Below are positions 7,204-17,308 of a DNA stretch of 24,065 bases, piece by piece. The DNA is taken from contig JBECKQ010000477.1 of NCBI GenBank assembly GCA_040235375.1, forward strand, positions 1-24,065, given 5' to 3'. The notes below the pieces were generated by a model. That model did no database searches. It worked only from the letters and a program-made list of their open reading frames with translations, and had not been told where the DNA came from. A program made the position numbers and the translations under genes. The DNA comes from JBECKQ01 sp040235375. Its GTDB lineage: Bacteria > Planctomycetota > Phycisphaerae > UBA1845. Every line of letters starts with the position of its first letter. Positions within the stretch are counted from its first letter, which is position 1.

Positions 7204-8396
7204 CAGCGATTGAACGGCTGGACCGCCGCCTCCCCTGTTCCCTGCAAACCGAAAAACTGTTTCGCCACCAATTCCCGGGTCACTGGCGTCGCCGCGAGAA
7301 TATCCGCAATGCGCTCCGAGCTCCGGCCATCACCGTACGGATTACGCAGGCCCACCAGCGATTCGCGAAACCCGCTGGATAAAGCGCGCCGCAACGCGCG
7401 GTCAATGTCGGTCCGGTTCGCGGCGCAATCAATCACGTTCCCCGCCCGGACGCGGCCTTCCTGGCGCCGACCGATGTTGACCACTGGTGTGCCGAAGCTG
7501 GGCGCCTCCAGAATACCGGCAGAGCTGTTGCCGACCATCGCAGACGCCGAACGCATCAGCGACAAGAAAGCACGACGCGGAAGACTCGTCGGCGCCCGCA
7601 CCCGACCGTTACGCTCGCAGAAGTCGTCCAAGGCCGCGTGGATGGAGCGGTGGGCGGTGTCCGCATTGGGTCGTACGACGACCACGTTTGCATCCAGCTT
7701 GTCCAGCACGGCGAGCAATTCGGCGACATTCTCGGCCACCTGCTCATAGGATCGTGTCTCCGGATGGTACGCCACCAGCAAGTTGACTTGGCCCGCTTCG
7801 AATCCGAACGTGGATTGCAGCTCCGCGTCATCGATGGGATCGAGCTTGAGGATGTCGTCGAGCCCCGGAGCGCCAACGACGTGCACATGCCGAGGGTTTT
7901 CGCCCATCTGGAGTATCCGTTGGGCGTAGATCTCCGTCGACACCAGGTGAATATGGCTCATCTTCGTCATCGCGTGGCGCAAGGCATCATCGAACGCGCC
8001 GAGCGTGACCTCGCCGCCGTGCATGTGGGCGATGGGGATCAGGAACGGCGTTGCCGCGACCACGGCCGGGAACATGTCGAATCGGTCACCGAGGACGGTC
8101 AGGATGTCCGGGCGCCAACGGCTGAACAACTCCGCGAAACCGCTGACGCCGCGGCCCATGGAAAGGGCAATGCTCTCCGGCGTATCCCCGGGATGCTGCG
8201 ATTCCACGCGGTGCGCCACTTCAAACCCATCGGCCATGATCTGGTCGACCGTATGGCCGAATTCACGCACCAGGTGCATCCCCGTTGCGATAATCTGAAG
8301 GTCCAGCTCGGCGTGGGCGCGCACGGCCTGGGCGACCGATCGCTGAATCCCCCAGTCGCTGCGGGCGCTGGTCACCAGGCCGATCGTACGCTTCAT
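7203..8396 (-). CDS. neuC: Hydrolysing UDP-N-acetylglucosamine 2-epimerase (NeuC/LegG family)
   Basis: The predicted reaction is hydrolytic epimerisation of a UDP-HexNAc to free ManNAc-type sugar plus UDP, the committed step to a nonulosonic acid. The N-terminus KRTIGLVTSARSDWGIQRS (residues 2-20) has the 'TsaRsdwG' motif of NeuC. LTVLGDRFDMF is the epimerase core motif. GNSSAGILEAPSFGTPVVNI followed by GRRQEGRVRAGNVI is the C-terminal nucleotide-sugar site. The chosen ATG at 8394-8396 overlaps the upstream stop as ATGA and gives 397 residues, normal for the family; an upstream in-frame start would add ten residues. Neighbours supply the next two steps. LegG, the bacillosamine-derived homologue in legionaminic acid synthesis, is an equally possible specificity. 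Confidence 0.92.
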   Translation of the reverse strand: MKRTIGLVTSARSDWGIQRSVAQAVRAHAELDLQIIATGMHLVREFGHTVDQIMADGFEVAHRVESQHPGDTPESIALSMGRGVSGFAELFSRWRPDILTVLGDRFDMFPAVVAATPFLIPIAHMHGGEVTLGAFDDALRHAMTKMSHIHLVSTEIYAQRILQMGENPRHVHVVGAPGLDDILKLDPIDDAELQSTFGFEAGQVNLLVAYHPETRSYEQVAENVAELLAVLDKLDANVVVVRPNADTAHRSIHAALDDFCERNGRVRAPTSLPRRAFLSLMRSASAMVGNSSAGILEAPSFGTPVVNIGRRQEGRVRAGNVIDCAANRTDIDRALRRALSSGFRESLVGLRNPYGDGRSSERIADILAATPVTRELVAKQFFGLQGTGEAAVQPFNR

Positions 8397-10108
8397 CTCG
8401 GCTCGTCTTGTCGCACGTGGCCCCACGTCAACGGCTCGTCACGACCCAGATCCTTCCGCAACTCCATGCCGAGAACGATGGGGAGGAAACGCGGCGCGAT
8501 TCCCGTGCCCGGCCGTTTGCAGGTCAGATGCTCGCGCCGCAGGACGGTTCCCGCCGGAAGCGGATCACTGGCTACCAGGCTCTTGCGCGCAACTTCCCGC
8601 GTATCGCGTTCGGCATCGGTCGGCTGTTTGACGCCGCTGCCCAACGCCGCCTCAACGTTGCGAATGGTCCGCACGAGCTGGGCGAACGCCGCCGGCTCGA
8701 GCGACGACCGGTGGTCGGGGCCAGGCTGAGTTCGGTCGAGTGTGAAGTGCTTCTCGATGATTCGCGCTCCCAGCGCAACTGCGGCGGCGGCGATTTCGAC
8801 TCCCTCGGTGTGATCGCTGAAGCCGACCGGTACATCAAACGCGGCTTCCATCGTCTGCATGGCCCGGAGGTTCGCGTCGGCCGGGTCTGCGGGGTAATTG
8901 CTCACACACTGCAGAAGCGCGAGCTCCGCGCAGCCCGCGCCGCGCAGCGCCTCCACGGCCTGCGCCACTTCGTCCAGGGATGCGCAGCCGGTCGAGAGAA
9001 TCACCGGCCGAAGCGTCGCCCCGACGTGCTGCAACAACGGGATATTGGTGAGCTCTCCGCTGCCCAGCTTGATCGCGCAGGCGTCAAGCTCATCCAGCAG
9101 ATCAACGTCCTCTTCACCGAATGCTGAGGCGAGAAAGAGCACGTTCGACGACCGGCAGTGATCGCGCAGCCTGCGGTGATCATCCGCGGACAGCTCCAGC
9201 CGCTTGAGCATCTCATACTGCGACTCCTCGATGGGCGTCGCAACCTGCTGGTACGCGGCCTTCCGCGCCCGCCGGGTGACGATCCGGTCCGCGGCAAACA
9301 CCTGGAATTTTACGGCATCCGCCCCGCACTTTGCCGCCGCCTCGACAAGCTGCACCGCAGTTTCGACCGAGCCGTTGTGATTGACGCCGGCCTCGGCGAT
9401 GATCAGGCATCGGCCGGCTTTCCACGGCAAGCCCGTTTCCCACTCGCGGCGCGCCGCGGCCAGATCTGCAGCGGTGTCAACGTCAACTGAACGCTCGGGT
9501 GGCATCGCAATTGCTCTTGTCTGGCCCGCTACACAAAAGGCCCGGTGCGTCTGAAGCCAGTCCGGCGAGCACACGTACACCGCGCCGTTCAACTCGACTT
9601 GCGCCCTGCCCTCCGCCGGCGCGGGCACCATGATATCTCGTCCTACCAACTGAAAGGAGGCTCCGGCATGACGTTGACCGATGGGCCGCACAGAGACGAC
9701 CGATGGGCCGCCCTCGCGACGGTGCAGATCGACGGCCCTCAACACGTCCCCGCCGTTGCACAGCGGCGATGTCGGCTGGAGCAGTACGAGTTCGTGAAAT
9801 AACTCTCCGCTCTTTGCGTACCACGAGATTGCGTGAAGCGCGACGTCGACGCTCGTTGCGTCATCTGTCGCCAGGTGCGCGGGCCTCATAAAGGGCACAT
9901 CCGCGCCGTACCGGCGCGCGCAGCAGGCTATTTGCTCGTCGTCCGTGCTGACCACGATGCGCGCTTCCCCTCCCACTCTGTTCGCTGCGAATCTGGCGCG
10001 CAATACGGCCAGCGCCACAAGCGGTACTCCCCCGATCGTCTGCAGGTTCTTACCCGCCAGACGCTTCGAGCCGCCGCGTGCTGGAATCAGGTAGAGCGTT
10101 CTCACCAA
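8393..10108 (-). CDS. NeuA-NeuB fusion: CMP-nonulosonate cytidylyltransferase plus nonulosonate synthase
   Basis: A single 571-residue frame holds two enzymes. Residues 1-225 are a CMP-NeuAc synthetase: IPARGGSKRLAGKN (8-21), QPTSPL (111-116), ELNGAVYV (172-179) and DVDTAADL (209-216). Residues 233-505 are a NeuB-type synthase condensing PEP with a ManNAc-type sugar: AEAGVNHNG (238-246), KFQ (267-269), IKLGSGE (346-352), GFSDHT (429-434) and EKHFTLD (452-458). Residues 506-565 form the C-terminal antifreeze-like SAF domain (KSLVASDPLPAGTVLRREHL). The two reactions are consecutive, synthesis then CMP activation. The start is TTG (10106-10108) or the adjoining GTG (10103-10105), because an in-frame stop lies just upstream; GGAGGT is 14 bases before the TTG. 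It is first in the operon and overlaps neuC by ATGA. NeuAc, legionaminate or another nonulosonate remain possible products. Confidence 0.93.
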   Translation of the reverse strand: MVRTLYLIPARGGSKRLAGKNLQTIGGVPLVALAVLRARFAANRVGGEARIVVSTDDEQIACCARRYGADVPFMRPAHLATDDATSVDVALHAISWYAKSGELFHELVLLQPTSPLCNGGDVLRAVDLHRREGGPSVVSVRPIGQRHAGASFQLVGRDIMVPAPAEGRAQVELNGAVYVCSPDWLQTHRAFCVAGQTRAIAMPPERSVDVDTAADLAAARREWETGLPWKAGRCLIIAEAGVNHNGSVETAVQLVEAAAKCGADAVKFQVFAADRIVTRRARKAAYQQVATPIEESQYEMLKRLELSADDHRRLRDHCRSSNVLFLASAFGEEDVDLLDELDACAIKLGSGELTNIPLLQHVGATLRPVILSTGCASLDEVAQAVEALRGAGCAELALLQCVSNYPADPADANLRAMQTMEAAFDVPVGFSDHTEGVEIAAAAVALGARIIEKHFTLDRTQPGPDHRSSLEPAAFAQLVRTIRNVEAALGSGVKQPTDAERDTREVARKSLVASDPLPAGTVLRREHLTCKRPGTGIAPRFLPIVLGMELRKDLGRDEPLTWGHVRQDEPR

Positions 10109-10437
10109 CTTGGCCGTTCAGCACCTCCGCCGCCCCTCAAGCCTACGATGGAGACGATTCCGGCATCCCGGGTGAATTGAGTTGCAGGCGACCGCCGGCG
10201 CCAGGACGAAACAGGGGGGAGCGGACCGCCAAACGAACGCATAAACGCGATAATGAACGAAGAGCGAACAGATGAGAGACGAATACCCCCGGCGTACCAG
10301 ACGCCAGCCGGAGCGACGACCGTGTTAGCCCACGGCCCAGCGTCCGTGGTGCGCGCACACTCCGTCCCCGTCAGCCGTCATAACCTTGGCAAGTCCGGCC
10401 GCTTCCCCCCGACGACTGTCCCGCCGCTAGGGTTAAC

Positions 10438-10466
10438 AATATATCGGCCCCCCGAACGCCAAACAA
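10438..10466 (-). promoter_or_regulatory. Candidate promoter for the nonulosonate operon
   Basis: On the minus strand a -10-like TATATT (complement of 10438-10443, 5 of 6) follows a -35-like TTGTTT (complement of 10461-10466, first three bases matching) by exactly 17 bases. It lies in the only AT-rich patch of the gap. Transcription would start near 10431 and leave an untranslated leader of about 320 bases before the fused gene. A nearer promoter cannot be excluded. Confidence 0.35.
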
Positions 10467-10614
10467 TAAGCCCTTGGCACTCCAACGTGGCCGCTGATGG
10501 TCCTACGCTGTAGACTCCGGCGTGTTCGCCGCCCACCGGCCGGCTCCCGCGGCCGTGTCGCTTTGAAGCTCAACGATCGACAACTTCGGGAACCCCCATT
10601 TGCAGCGCCGCAAG

Positions 10615-10643
10615 TTGATCTGCGCTGATACCGACTGTAAGAT
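10615..10643 (+). promoter_or_regulatory. Candidate promoter for the secreted-protein gene
   Basis: TTGATC (10615-10620, 4 of 6) and TAAGAT (10638-10643, 4 of 6) are spaced by 17 bases. The start point would be near 10650, about 50 bases before the GTG at 10698. Weak match, found by eye. Confidence 0.28.
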
Positions 10644-10697
10644 CAGGAGACGTCACAAGAGAAACCCGGGATTCCGTTCGTCGGACGAGTACGTGCC

Positions 10698-11915
10698 GTG
10701 AGGGGCAGGTCAGCAGAAACGTCAGTGGCGCGAATCGTGGCGGTGGTGGGCTTTGTGGGCGCCGTCTTCGGTGGCGCTCAGCCCACAGCTGCCCAGATGG
10801 GCAACGCGTCCGTCGGCCGATCCGGAAACTTTCAGAACATCACACGACTCGGATCCTTCAATTCTCGGCTCTGGGCCGGCCAATCCAATTACTCAGCGTA
10901 CAGTACCGCACAGGGCAACTACGCGAATTCGCGCAGCCCCCTCGCGTCCTACGGCGGTAGGAGCCGGGGGGCGTCCAACGCCGCAGCCGGCTACTATGGT
11001 CGGGGAACGCGGTCCCTACTGAACAGCAGGGGCAGGCGTCTCATTCAGCCGCTGGGCCGAAGCCCATCCGCCAATCTCTTCGCCCGACCCACGTTTACAG
11101 GCTACGCCGGATATGTCCCCCGTGGCGTTCCGCAATTCAACAACCGGTCCACGCAGGAACTGGCGATCAGGCCGCAGATACTGGCCATCGAGCAAAGCTA
11201 CTACCACCGGGCCCTGCTTCCGCTCGAGGGCGGGTCAATCCGCGACGAACTCACGACGGAGTCGCTGGCTAACACCCCGCCGCTGCCTGACGACCTGAAC
11301 GCGACGCAAGCGTCCGGCCGGACCTATGCCGCCATCATTGTCGGCAAGCTCGACGCGATGAAGGCGAAGTTCCTCGCCGAAGGCTGGGTGCACCTGCGCC
11401 CATCGACGGACGAGCAGGGCAAGACGCGGCCGCGGGACGTGATCCGCGCGGGGCAGGCGTTCGACAACGCGCTGGCCGTGGATCCGGACAATCTGCACGC
11501 CCGGATCGGCAAGTTTCTCTGCGCAGTCGCCGAGGGCGAGGAGGCTACCTCGGCCGTGATGCTCACACTGCTGGCCGACCACAATGACGATATGTTCTCG
11601 GTCGAGTATCCACTCGCCAAGACGTTTGGCAATGCCTCTGTTGGCGAAGGGGCGCTCGCCGCAGTCGCTGCCACCGCCAGAGAACGGCCTGACGATGATG
11701 CACCACTCGCGCTTCGGGCATACCTGCTCTGGCTTGATGGCAAACGCGATTCCGCAATGGAAGTCGCCGGGGAGCTGCGCTCTCGTTTTCGCAGCTCGCC
11801 CTATGCTTCCTTTCTTCCGAGAATGCGCGCCCAGATTGATGCTGACAACGCCGCAGCGCAGATCGCCAACAACGATCCGCTGGGCAGCCCGCAACCCGGC
11901 TCAATTGACGAATGA
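10698..11915 (+). CDS. Secreted protein of unknown function with TPR-like C-terminal half
   Basis: I do not recognise this protein. The frame starts with GTG, and a second GTG at 10725 would give a neater signal peptide. Residues ~10-34 form a hydrophobic core followed by PTAAQ, consistent with Sec export and signal peptidase I cleavage. Residues ~35-120 are rich in Gly, Ser, Asn, Tyr and Arg and look disordered. Residues ~205-390 are alpha-helical with TPR-like repeats, such as AGQAFDNALAVDPDNLHARI, and a second helical pair near LRAYLLWLDGKRDSAMEVAG. There is no enzymatic motif. It lies divergent from the nonulosonate operon and 104 bases before the dehydratase gene, so a cell-surface or envelope-assembly role is possible but unproven. 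Confidence 0.8.
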   Translation: MRGRSAETSVARIVAVVGFVGAVFGGAQPTAAQMGNASVGRSGNFQNITRLGSFNSRLWAGQSNYSAYSTAQGNYANSRSPLASYGGRSRGASNAAAGYYGRGTRSLLNSRGRRLIQPLGRSPSANLFARPTFTGYAGYVPRGVPQFNNRSTQELAIRPQILAIEQSYYHRALLPLEGGSIRDELTTESLANTPPLPDDLNATQASGRTYAAIIVGKLDAMKAKFLAEGWVHLRPSTDEQGKTRPRDVIRAGQAFDNALAVDPDNLHARIGKFLCAVAEGEEATSAVMLTLLADHNDDMFSVEYPLAKTFGNASVGEGALAAVAATARERPDDDAPLALRAYLLWLDGKRDSAMEVAGELRSRFRSSPYASFLPRMRAQIDADNAAAQIANNDPLGSPQPGSIDE

Positions 11916-12019
11916 AGTCACCACCCTTGATTGCACCTCCTCGATCGGCCCAAGCGGATGGGCGTCGCCCGTTGCCTCGTGAAGATCGTCGCTCCTAGAA
12001 CGGTGGGAAAACGCAGAAA

Positions 12020-14014
<1,995 letters not shown>

Positions 14015-14081
14015 GAAGCGCCCCCAATCACTACGCATGATTCAACCGGCCCGCCGTGCAGCGTCTGTCAGTACCAGGAAC

Positions 14082-14765
14082 CTATCGACCGTCGGGCATG
14101 CGCTCGAGGAGCACATCGGCGATGCCGTAATCCACCGCCTCTTCGGCCTCGAGCCACTTGTTGCGATCGCAATCCTTCTCGATCTTGGCCATGTCGCGCC
14201 CGGTTCGCACGGCGAGAATCTGGTACAGCCGCTTGCGCAGGCGCACGATCTCCTCGGCCTCGATCGACAAATCGGTGGCACTGCCCTGCATAATGCCGCC
14301 GAGCAGCGGCTGATGCAGGAGCACGCGGGAGTTTGGCAGGGCGTACCGCTTGCCCTTGGTGCCGCCGGCAAGCAGCACCGCCCCCATGCTGGCGGCCAGT
14401 CCGACGCAATACGTCGCCACGTCGCAGCGGAGATACTGCATCGTGTCGTAGACGGCCAGGCCCGCCGACACCGATCCCCCCGGCGAGTTGATGTAGAAGT
14501 GAATGTCCGACTTCGGGTCCTCGTTGGAGAGGAAGAGCATCTGGGCGACGATCAGGTTGGCAACTTCGTCGTCCACTCCCCCGCCGAGGAATACGATGCG
14601 GTCCTTGAGTAGACGGGAGTAGATGTCGTACGCCCGCTCTCCGCGGCCGGTGGTTTCAATGACAATGGGAATGTTCTGGTTTCGAATCGTCATGCCGAGC
14701 ACCTGTTCGAGCGGGAGGACTGCCGCGGGCCGGTGAGACCGGGCGGTCCTGCCGCAGTCTGTCAT
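14082..14765 (-). CDS. ClpP-family protease subunit with Asn in the catalytic Asp position
   Basis: This is a predicted subunit of the cytoplasmic ClpP tetradecameric protease. YINSPGGSVSAGLAVYDTMQ (91-110), GLAASMGA with Ser126, and SRVLLHQPLLGG with His151 are canonical. The third catalytic residue, normally Asp in an E-R-D motif, is Asn202 in CDRNKW (codon AAC at 14160-14162). Listeria ClpP1 is a known case of a Ser-His-Asn triad with low intrinsic activity that works in mixed complexes. The ATG at 14765 overlaps the stop of the upstream clpP by 4 bases. An internal ATG at 14693, preceded by AGGTG, would remove 24 residues that look non-conserved and is a good alternative start. With tig and the canonical clpP upstream it forms one operon. 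Confidence 0.92.
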   Translation of the reverse strand: MTDCGRTARSHRPAAVLPLEQVLGMTIRNQNIPIVIETTGRGERAYDIYSRLLKDRIVFLGGGVDDEVANLIVAQMLFLSNEDPKSDIHFYINSPGGSVSAGLAVYDTMQYLRCDVATYCVGLAASMGAVLLAGGTKGKRYALPNSRVLLHQPLLGGIMQGSATDLSIEAEEIVRLRKRLYQILAVRTGRDMAKIEKDCDRNKWLEAEEAVDYGIADVLLERMPDGR

Positions 14766-15379
14766 TTCTTCTTGGGCTTCTCTTCCACGCGCAGCACTTC
14801 GTCCACGATGCCGTAGTCCAACGCCTCCTGCGCGCTGAGGTACCGGTCGCGCTCCGTATCCTCCGTCACCTGCTCGACGGACTTACCCGTCGCGGCGGCG
14901 ATGATCTCGTTGATTCTCTTTTTGTCGCGCAGGACTTCCTCCGCCTGGATGCGGATGTCCTCGGCCGGGCCGGTGATACCGCCGTAGGGCTGATGGAGCA
15001 TCACCTTGGCGTTCGGCAGGATGAAGCGCTTGCCGCGCGTACCCGCCATCAGCACCAGCGCGGCGCCGCTAGCCGCCTGACCGATGCAGTACGTGGCGAT
15101 GTTGCAGCCGACGAGCTGCATCGTGTCATAGATGGCCAGCGTCTGATCCACCAGCCCGCCGGGCGAGTTGATGTACAGGTTGATGTCCTGGTCGCGCTTG
15201 ATCGATTGCAGGTACAGCAGCCGCATGATCGTGGCGCTGGCGGTCCGTTCGGTGATCGGACCGGGCAGAAAGATGATCCGGTTTTCCAGCAGCATGTCCT
15301 CGATGGACATCTCGCGGGTGCGCTGGTACGCCGGATACTGGTTCATCGGCGCTACGGGATGATGCAGAAACTCGTCCAT
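14762..15379 (-). CDS. clpP: ATP-dependent Clp protease proteolytic subunit ClpP (canonical triad)
   Basis: This is the serine peptidase core of the Clp protease, which degrades unfolded or tagged proteins with ClpX or ClpA/C. Motifs are YINSPGGLVDQTLAIYDTMQ (69-88), YCIGQAASGA with catalytic Ser104, NAKVMLHQPYGG with His129, and TERDRYLSAQEALDYG with Asp178. The residue after the serine is Gly rather than the usual Met, a minor oddity. The 205-residue length is normal. AGGTG lies about 10 bases before the ATG at 15379. The C-terminus ends in a Lys-rich tail. It is 69 bases downstream of tig and overlaps the second clpP, so the two ClpP subunits are probably co-produced and may form a mixed barrel. 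Confidence 0.94.
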   Translation of the reverse strand: MDEFLHHPVAPMNQYPAYQRTREMSIEDMLLENRIIFLPGPITERTASATIMRLLYLQSIKRDQDINLYINSPGGLVDQTLAIYDTMQLVGCNIATYCIGQAASGAALVLMAGTRGKRFILPNAKVMLHQPYGGITGPAEDIRIQAEEVLRDKKRINEIIAAATGKSVEQVTEDTERDRYLSAQEALDYGIVDEVLRVEEKPKKK

Positions 15380-15448
15380 CGGATCTTGTTCACCTGTTGG
15401 TTTGCGGCGAGCCGCCCGTTCCTGGCGGTCCTGCCGCCGTTATCCTGA

Positions 15449-17038
15449 CTACTCTTCACTCGTCGAAGGCTTCTTCTTGCCTTTGCTTCCCTTCTTATCG
15501 GCTGGCTTGGCCGATTCCTTCTTCGGCCCCTCAGTTTCCGTCACTTCCGCGTTGGCGAGCAGGTGCTGACGCACTTTGCCGTCGCGCAGTTGCAGGTAGA
15601 GCATTTCGAGGTGCTTGTCGCGGATCAGCTCGTCGCGGACACGGTCGAAACGGCGGTTCCTACGCTGAGCGATCTCCGCGATCGCCGCGTTGACCTCCTC
15701 CTCCGTAACCACGATCTCCAGCTCTTCGGCGATCTTCTCCATGATGAAGTAGAGCTTCAGGTCCTTGCGCACCTGCTCGGCGGCCTCCGCCCGCAGTTCG
15801 TCCGCCCGCTTGGTGATCTCCGACTCGTGCAGTCCCTCGCGATAGAGCTCGAGCATCCGCCGCGCGACGACGCGTTCGGTCTGCCGCTGTGAAAGTCCGG
15901 CCGGCACCTCGAACTCGGTTTTCTTCAGAAGGTACTCGTCGATCTGCGCCTCCATTCCGCGCTGGATCAGGCCGCTGAGCTGCAGCTCCATCCGGCTTTT
16001 GACGGCCTCGCGGACTTCGGCCTCGTTATCGAAGCCCATCTGCTTGGCCATCTCGTCATCCAGTTTCGGAACGTCCAGCCGCTTGACGTCCAGCACCTCC
16101 ATCTCGAACGTCGCCTCCTTACCGCGCAGACTGACATCCTCGTAGTCGTCGGGGATCGGGACATTCAGGGAGATCGTCTTGCCGGCCGTGGCTCCTTTCA
16201 GGTTCTCGCCCAGGCCCTCCAGCAAGAGGCCACCGAAAAGCTGGTCTCTCGCCGAAATCGCGGCATTTTCCTGCGTCGTGATATTCACGTCTCCGCAGTG
16301 GATCTTCACGTTGCCGATCACGAGGTCGTCCAGCTCTATCGGCCCTTCCACAGGGCGATACGTCGCCCGGAACATCATCAATCGCCGCAGTTCCTTGTCG
16401 ATATCCTCCGGCTCAACCTCGACCTTCGGCCGCTTGACCGGAATCTTGTCCACCTCGGGGAGCTTGAACTCCGGCCGAACCTCGAGTTCGCACGTGTACT
16501 TCAGTACTCCCTCTTTCGGCAGCTCGATGCGATCGATAGCCTCGTCGACCGGCACCAGCTTCTCGACCTCGACCGTCTCCGGCCTGCCGTGCTCGGTCGG
16601 CCGTTCCTCCTTGATGGTAACGCTGATGAGGGGATCGCCCAGTGGATCGAGTGATTCCTTCTCGACCGCGGCCAGGTAGCTGGCGCCCACGATATTGGCG
16701 CGAACCTTCTCGCCGACTTCGCTGCCGAACCGTTTCTCGATCAGCTTGAGGGGCGCCCGGCCTTTGCGAAAGCCGGGAACCATGGCCTCGTACTTCAGCT
16801 CGTCGTACTGCTCGCTGAGCTGCCCCTGGATGAGTTCCTCCGGCACGGTAACCGTCACCCGCCGGCGAAGCGCCCCCAGGTCCTCGACCTCCACGTCGAT
16901 CGCCTTTTTGAGCTTCTCCTGGAGGTTTTCTTCCTCACCCTCCTCGGCTCCGGCCCCCTCGGCCTTGTCATTCTGGTCCTCGACAGCGGTCTCGTCCTTC
17001 TCGTCTTGCTCGTTGACTGGAACGTCCTGATCAGCCAT
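15449..17038 (-). CDS. tig: Trigger factor, ribosome-associated chaperone
   Basis: Trigger factor binds the ribosome exit tunnel and shields nascent chains. From the ATG at 17038 it has 529 residues, longer than the usual ~430. Residues 1-45 are an acidic extension (runs of E, D, N). The ribosome-binding domain follows, with the signature PGFRKGRAP. The middle FKBP-like region (DDLVIGNVKIHCGD onward) looks degenerate compared with active prolyl isomerases. The C-terminal helical arm runs to about residue 495, then a Lys/Ser/Pro-rich tail of about 30 residues. AGGAG stands 8 bases before this ATG; an in-frame extension to 17182 is Arg-rich, lies in the promoter region and is rejected. tig-clpP order is conserved in many bacteria. 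Confidence 0.93.
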   Translation of the reverse strand: MADQDVPVNEQDEKDETAVEDQNDKAEGAGAEEGEEENLQEKLKKAIDVEVEDLGALRRRVTVTVPEELIQGQLSEQYDELKYEAMVPGFRKGRAPLKLIEKRFGSEVGEKVRANIVGASYLAAVEKESLDPLGDPLISVTIKEERPTEHGRPETVEVEKLVPVDEAIDRIELPKEGVLKYTCELEVRPEFKLPEVDKIPVKRPKVEVEPEDIDKELRRLMMFRATYRPVEGPIELDDLVIGNVKIHCGDVNITTQENAAISARDQLFGGLLLEGLGENLKGATAGKTISLNVPIPDDYEDVSLRGKEATFEMEVLDVKRLDVPKLDDEMAKQMGFDNEAEVREAVKSRMELQLSGLIQRGMEAQIDEYLLKKTEFEVPAGLSQRQTERVVARRMLELYREGLHESEITKRADELRAEAAEQVRKDLKLYFIMEKIAEELEIVVTEEEVNAAIAEIAQRRNRRFDRVRDELIRDKHLEMLYLQLRDGKVRQHLLANAEVTETEGPKKESAKPADKKGSKGKKKPSTSEE

Positions 17039-17111
17039 GTCCTCGCTCCTCGTCCGCAGCCGGGAATACCGATCTTCCCGTCCCTGCCTTTTTGTCCTCA
17101 GGAAGCGGCGT

Positions 17112-17140
17112 AGCCTAACGCAGGCGCTCGGCGGTCGCAA
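17112..17140 (-). promoter_or_regulatory. Candidate promoter for the tig-clpP-clpP operon
   Basis: On the minus strand TTGCGA (complement of 17135-17140, 4 of 6) and TAGGCT (complement of 17112-17117) are separated by 17 bases. This places transcription start near 17105, about 67 bases before the tig ATG. The 270-base gap 17039-17308 must also hold the promoter of the divergent aldolase gene, for which I see no clear match. Confidence 0.35.
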
Positions 17141-17308
17141 CCAACCCGCGGGAGGCAGAAACGTCGCCAGCCACCGCCTCACATTGTCGTAAGGCGCCAG
17201 CCCGCAGGCAGACGGCCCTTTCCGAAACCCGCATCATCGGTTAACGTCGTTCCGGCAGGCGGTCTATGCGCCTGATGATCGCCCCTTTTTCAGACGGAGA
17301 GCCAAACC

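Larger units (their letters stand above)
10109..10697. other. 589-base intergenic region between divergent genes
   Basis: No convincing gene is present. It separates the minus-strand nonulosonate operon from the plus-strand secreted-protein gene, so it should hold the promoters for both. It contains an AT-rich island at about 10433-10444 in otherwise GC-rich DNA. Short open frames here, such as the Arg-rich one at 10143-10358, lack domain features and are probably chance. No tRNA or clear riboswitch fold is seen. Confidence 0.6.

Noticed and set aside
6334..7749. 471-codon plus-strand frame across the glycosyltransferase, acetyltransferase and neuC genes
   Set aside because: It is antisense to three genes with full motif sets and has a low-complexity Arg/Pro/Ser composition.
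10143..10358. 71-codon minus-strand frame in the intergenic leader of the nonulosonate operon
   Set aside because: It starts with GTG, is Arg/Leu/Ser-rich and has no ribosome-binding site or motif; probably a chance frame in GC-rich DNA.
10475..10490. Possible sigma-54 promoter (TGGCAC)
   Set aside because: The -24-like TGGCAC is present, but at the required 12-base distance there is TG rather than the essential GC.
10801..11650. The peptide GNASVG occurs twice in the secreted protein (near 10801 and 11629)
   Set aside because: The two DNA copies differ at several synonymous positions and the flanks are unrelated, so there is no sign of a duplicated unit.
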